Assembly: GCA_903832025.1 (NCBI GenBank)
Contig: CAIKZY010000033.1
Location: 1-49,666, forward strand
Direction: 5' to 3'
Length of the DNA: 49,666 nt
DNA from: an uncultured Actinomycetes bacterium
Lineage (GTDB): Bacteria; Actinomycetota; Actinomycetes; S36-B12
In this document: in pieces, positions 47,501 to 49,666 of the stretch
Position numbering within the stretch: the stretch's first letter is position 1
Layout of the letters: every line of letters starts with the position of its first letter
Notes under the pieces: model-generated
What the model was told of the DNA's origin: nothing
The model's input: only the letters and a program-made list of their open reading frames with translations
Databases searched by the model: none
Made by a program: the position numbers and the translations under genes

Positions 47501-47640
47501 ATGACGAAGTCCTCGAACGAGTTCAGGCGCATCTCACAGGCAGGACCGAGTCGATCGACTCACCTGGTCAGGCCCTCACTCCGCTGCGTATGGGGATTGT
47601 CCAGCCCATCTCTAGACCGGGGTTCGGGCTGGCTGGATGA
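44533..47640 (+). CDS. MobF (TraA/TrwC-type) conjugative relaxase-helicase
   Basis: TrwC relaxase motifs LPKSISLFA and DPHLHVHCTLPN, then helicase ISGVAGSGKTTVLKAA, VIDEASMADV, YAGTTHKVQGQT; exact start uncertain. Confidence 0.88.
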   Translation: MESGFSGVVVSTHAKVTTIAHTAAGMGQVWYRVTGQVGVVSVQVAYRSGISTASVRRVRFVGAGGTADLLGFRPGELVITEADLALIERSFSGDHLSHGVKTQRSKLARVPAGPIRDVVVAALARAGMEPEQVFTSRDACNWWQAIDRAGERNRSVSFLSAAGALRVLARAGAEVAADELYAVLGEHVRSVAAGPVDARRRRDAVTSLLSSDDFLATACNADLGEQLWTAAGAAAGKHDPVGNAGYEVTLTLPKSISLFAISGDTADAEAWFDVMEAGATRALEALMAEAGFCSTGHRGDGEDVNIMPADGWAGFIATEISSRAGDPHLHVHCTLPNVLVGRDGLVRTMADGGRELIVNASRFAAWGQAFVIDEAKQRGLIDGAWFDPVSWQWQVGGFSDDTITAFSRGRQGVLAELDESEDEQATTARSRSKRDRAAKSRVTAAKASEQPSWTQMCATIAARAAGLGLDIEAERAGNGMEFTQPAQWDDATWVACVLQVACEHDSTASLAKIRALVDLAGAELPAEERLRITRMVLDQGFVRGHESRDLGMKTGGQRWISGQALAAEQWLLDTFEQQCVVPAPKDFSSRTVTGLRATSSSNGWLLSTEQAHAVSAIVDGLAPITLISGVAGSGKTTVLKAARIALSSTHSRMLVASTATLAASTAGHESGASWSNLAALRRDIEVGKPPRARVIVIDEASMADVVSVARVARWCIENNKRLVLQGDPAQLGAVAAGDAFSVLCQRFPDQVVHLTTNQRQRTDDGQVIAAALHTGDIDAAWARLTATGSVVVARHREHKLDLVADLVVEQAGVHGADSVTCDAVTNAEVGELNTRIHDKLIASGQIDPATVLTYRNASGDTKIGAGTALRVTKPTPGKDSGRLVRGDRVTVVDTGHDRVRLRFDDGREQSMTPRRLLAHFDYGYAGTTHKVQGQTSAVHIGSLDRNKNRSSLYVTATRGRDRTILVADARDWLKQAEMAQALNWSTGQLDDEVLERVQAHLTGRTESIDSPGQALTPLRMGIVQPISRPGFGLAG

Positions 47641-47787
47641 AATCGCTGGAGTCCGACATAGCCAATGTTGCCTGCGCCTACCCGGCGTCTATGACGATTA
47701 CCTGGGCTTGATCTCTTCACCACAACGGAGCCCAAAACTGCCCACTGAGGTGATGGAAGCCGGTCTGGAAGCTTGGCGATCTGAGCG

Positions 47788-48486
47788 CTATCCATGGAGC
47801 ATCAACATGTGGCGGGCGCCCACCTGGAATTCATAGGGGACGGCGACGACCTCGGTTGTGATGCCGCACTCGTTGTGAAGTCTGGTTCGAAGGTTTGACA
47901 GGAACTCGACTGGCTCTCCGGTTCCTTGGAGTACGAGCGGGAAGACCCGGACTTCTTCGGCTACCCGGCACAGTTCCACGAGCGCTGCGAGGTGCCATTG
48001 CTCGTCTAGCTGCGTGGCCCACGTAAACAGCAGGTGCGAGCACAACGCAAGATCGAACGCTGCATTCGCGAAGGGCAGTTCGGGAAGGGCTGCGGCGATG
48101 TATCGGTCGGGATAGGTGTGGTGGTGCTCCTGAAACGTGACCAGGGCCGCTCGGCGTATCTCGGCACGACGTTGTGGAGTTTGATACCAGTCGAAGACGA
48201 ACCGATCGGAGTTGGCATCAATCATCGAGTTGCCACTGGGTACTCCTGCTTTCGCACGATCGGCAAGGGCTTCTGGGGCGAGGGCATAGACCGGGTCCAC
48301 GGCAACGGCATCCGTACCTCGTGCATGCGCTTCGGCCACGAAACTCGAAGCACCGGCAGAGCAGTCCAGAATGCGGGCAGGGAGCGCCTGCGCGTCTAGG
48401 TCAAAGAATGCGACGTATTCCGCGAATGATCTTGAGCTCACCAGGATGTCGTCGGTCTTATTCGAATCACTTCGAGATGTATCCAT
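47788..48486 (-). CDS. Class I SAM-dependent methyltransferase-like protein
   Basis: RILDCSAGASSFVAEAHARGTDAVAVDP, LPFANAAFDLALCSHLLF; start MDTSRSD at 48486 preceded by AAGGGA site. Confidence 0.78.
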   Translation of the reverse strand: MDTSRSDSNKTDDILVSSRSFAEYVAFFDLDAQALPARILDCSAGASSFVAEAHARGTDAVAVDPVYALAPEALADRAKAGVPSGNSMIDANSDRFVFDWYQTPQRRAEIRRAALVTFQEHHHTYPDRYIAAALPELPFANAAFDLALCSHLLFTWATQLDEQWHLAALVELCRVAEEVRVFPLVLQGTGEPVEFLSNLRTRLHNECGITTEVVAVPYEFQVGARHMLMLHG

Positions 48487-48502
48487 TTGGAGTCCCTTCG
48501 TT

Positions 48503-49543
48503 CTAGTAGACAGTTCGCATTGCTTCACGGACTTCTGTCAGGGTGTTTTCTGCCACATGATTTGCGACTTCGTTTCCTCGCTTGAGGACTTCATGCACGA
48601 GACCTTCGTGGACTGCCAACTGTTGTCGCCGCTTCCTCAATGGGCCCAGGAATTCGTTGACGGCCATCGCAGTCACATTTTTCAGTTCGCTACTTCCGCC
48701 ATCACCGACGTCGTCGGCGACCTGCGTCGGCTCCAGTCCCAGGCATAACGCCGCCGTTGACAACAGTGCCGAAACACCGGGCCTTCTTTCGGGATCGAAC
48801 GTGATGCGCCTTTCTTGATCCGTTTGAGTCTGACGAATTACGGCAACCGTTTCATCAGCGGTCATCGACAGAGCGATGGTGTTTCCGTAGCTCTTCGACA
48901 TCTTGCGTCCATCGAGCCCCGGGACCTCTGGTGATGAAGTGATCAGTGCATCTGGGATCGGGAAGACCTCCCCGTATCGTGCGTTGAATCGTCGGGCGAT
49001 CACCCTCGTCATCTCCACGTGGGGAAGATTGTCTTTCCCAACAGGAACTAGGTTGCCCTTGCAGAACAAGATGTCAGCCGCCTGGTGGACCGGATAAGTC
49101 AGTAGCAGCCCACTCAACGCACGACCGGACGCGGCGAGTTCTGCTTTCACCGTGGGATTGCGATGCAACTCCGCTTCAGTGACCAGACTGAGGAACGGCA
49201 GCATCAACTGGTTCAGCGCCGGCACAGACGAGTGCGTGAAGATCGTCGTCTGATCCAGGTCCATGCCCGCTGCTAGATAGTCGAGGACAGCCCCATACAC
49301 ATTCTCGCGAACGTGAGCGGTGGTGTCTCGGTCCGTGATGACTTGGTAGTCCGCCAGCACGAGGAAGGTTTCGACTCCGAGCTGCTGTAGTCGCAGCCGC
49401 TCCCGGATGCTTCCGAAGTAATGCCCCAGGTGCAGCGGACCGGTCGGCCGCTCACCGGTGAGCACTCGGAAGTGTTCAGGGTGTTGGGACGCAGCTGCCG
49501 CGACTGCATCCGAACGCAGCGCGGTTGTGGCGAAGGATTCCAT
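48503..49543 (-). CDS. trpS: Tryptophanyl-tRNA synthetase (candidate auxiliary/inducible)
   Basis: GERPTGPLHLGHYFGSI (HIGH-like), GRKMSKSYGNTI (KMSKS), HQAADILFCKGNLVPVGKDNLPHVEMTR. Confidence 0.93.
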   Translation of the reverse strand: MESFATTALRSDAVAAAASQHPEHFRVLTGERPTGPLHLGHYFGSIRERLRLQQLGVETFLVLADYQVITDRDTTAHVRENVYGAVLDYLAAGMDLDQTTIFTHSSVPALNQLMLPFLSLVTEAELHRNPTVKAELAASGRALSGLLLTYPVHQAADILFCKGNLVPVGKDNLPHVEMTRVIARRFNARYGEVFPIPDALITSSPEVPGLDGRKMSKSYGNTIALSMTADETVAVIRQTQTDQERRITFDPERRPGVSALLSTAALCLGLEPTQVADDVGDGGSSELKNVTAMAVNEFLGPLRKRRQQLAVHEGLVHEVLKRGNEVANHVAENTLTEVREAMRTVY

Positions 49544-49588
49544 TCGTGTCTCCCCATCAATTGGGAGCTACACGGAGTTCTCGAGACG

Positions 49589-49617
49589 GTTCACGAGCTG
49601 CCGTGCAGCCCGTGAAC
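49589..49617 (-). terminator. Attenuator terminator hairpin (3:4 stem) upstream of trpS
   Basis: Plus strand GTTCACGAGCTGC-CGT-GCAGCCCGTGAAC (one mismatch). Confidence 0.75.
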
Positions 49618-49633
49618 ATGCTTCAACCGGCTG

Positions 49634-49666
49634 CTATCGCAGCCACCACCAAGCGGAACGGTTGAA
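49634..49666 (-). CDS. trp leader peptide, C-terminal part (...FNRSAWWWLR*)
   Basis: Minus strand TTC AAC CGT TCC GCT TGG TGG TGG CTG CGA TAG, three consecutive Trp codons followed by stop; start lies outside window. Confidence 0.8.
   Translation of the reverse strand, partial: FNRSAWWWLR

Noticed and set aside
49589-49666. T-box riboswitch upstream of trpS
   Set aside because: No AGGGTGGNACCGCG-type T-box sequence; WWW leader codons and competing stems fit ribosome-mediated attenuation better.

Overview
High-GC actinobacterial DNA (organism not identified). About 1-33.9 kb looks chromosomal and catabolic. It holds two parallel sets of glutamine-synthetase-like ligase + class-I glutamine amidotransferase + CYP124/125-like P450, plus ferredoxin, ferredoxin reductase, an APC permease, dehydrogenases and a HpaE/HpaD/HpaG-like meta-cleavage set. 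This suggests a gamma-glutamylation route for an (aromatic) amine. A 14-bp palindrome recurs upstream of four of these transcription units and is a candidate operator for the local MarR regulator. At ~34.24 kb there is a 3' half of a tRNA-Lys(UUU) gene on the - strand, which looks like an attachment-site remnant. To its right the DNA changes character: an RloC/PrrC-like zinc-hook ATPase, a type I R-M operon (hsdR-hsdS-hsdM), a DnaA-box cluster, an HNH-like protein, a TraA/TrwC-like MobF relaxase-helicase, a methyltransferase and a tryptophanyl-tRNA synthetase. The trpS gene (last 1.2 kb) is preceded by a Trp-Trp-Trp leader peptide and mutually exclusive hairpins that form a ribosome-mediated attenuator. 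Together these suggest an inducible, possibly inhibitor-resistant, auxiliary TrpRS near or on a mobile island. All calls are from reading the sequence; no database search was run.
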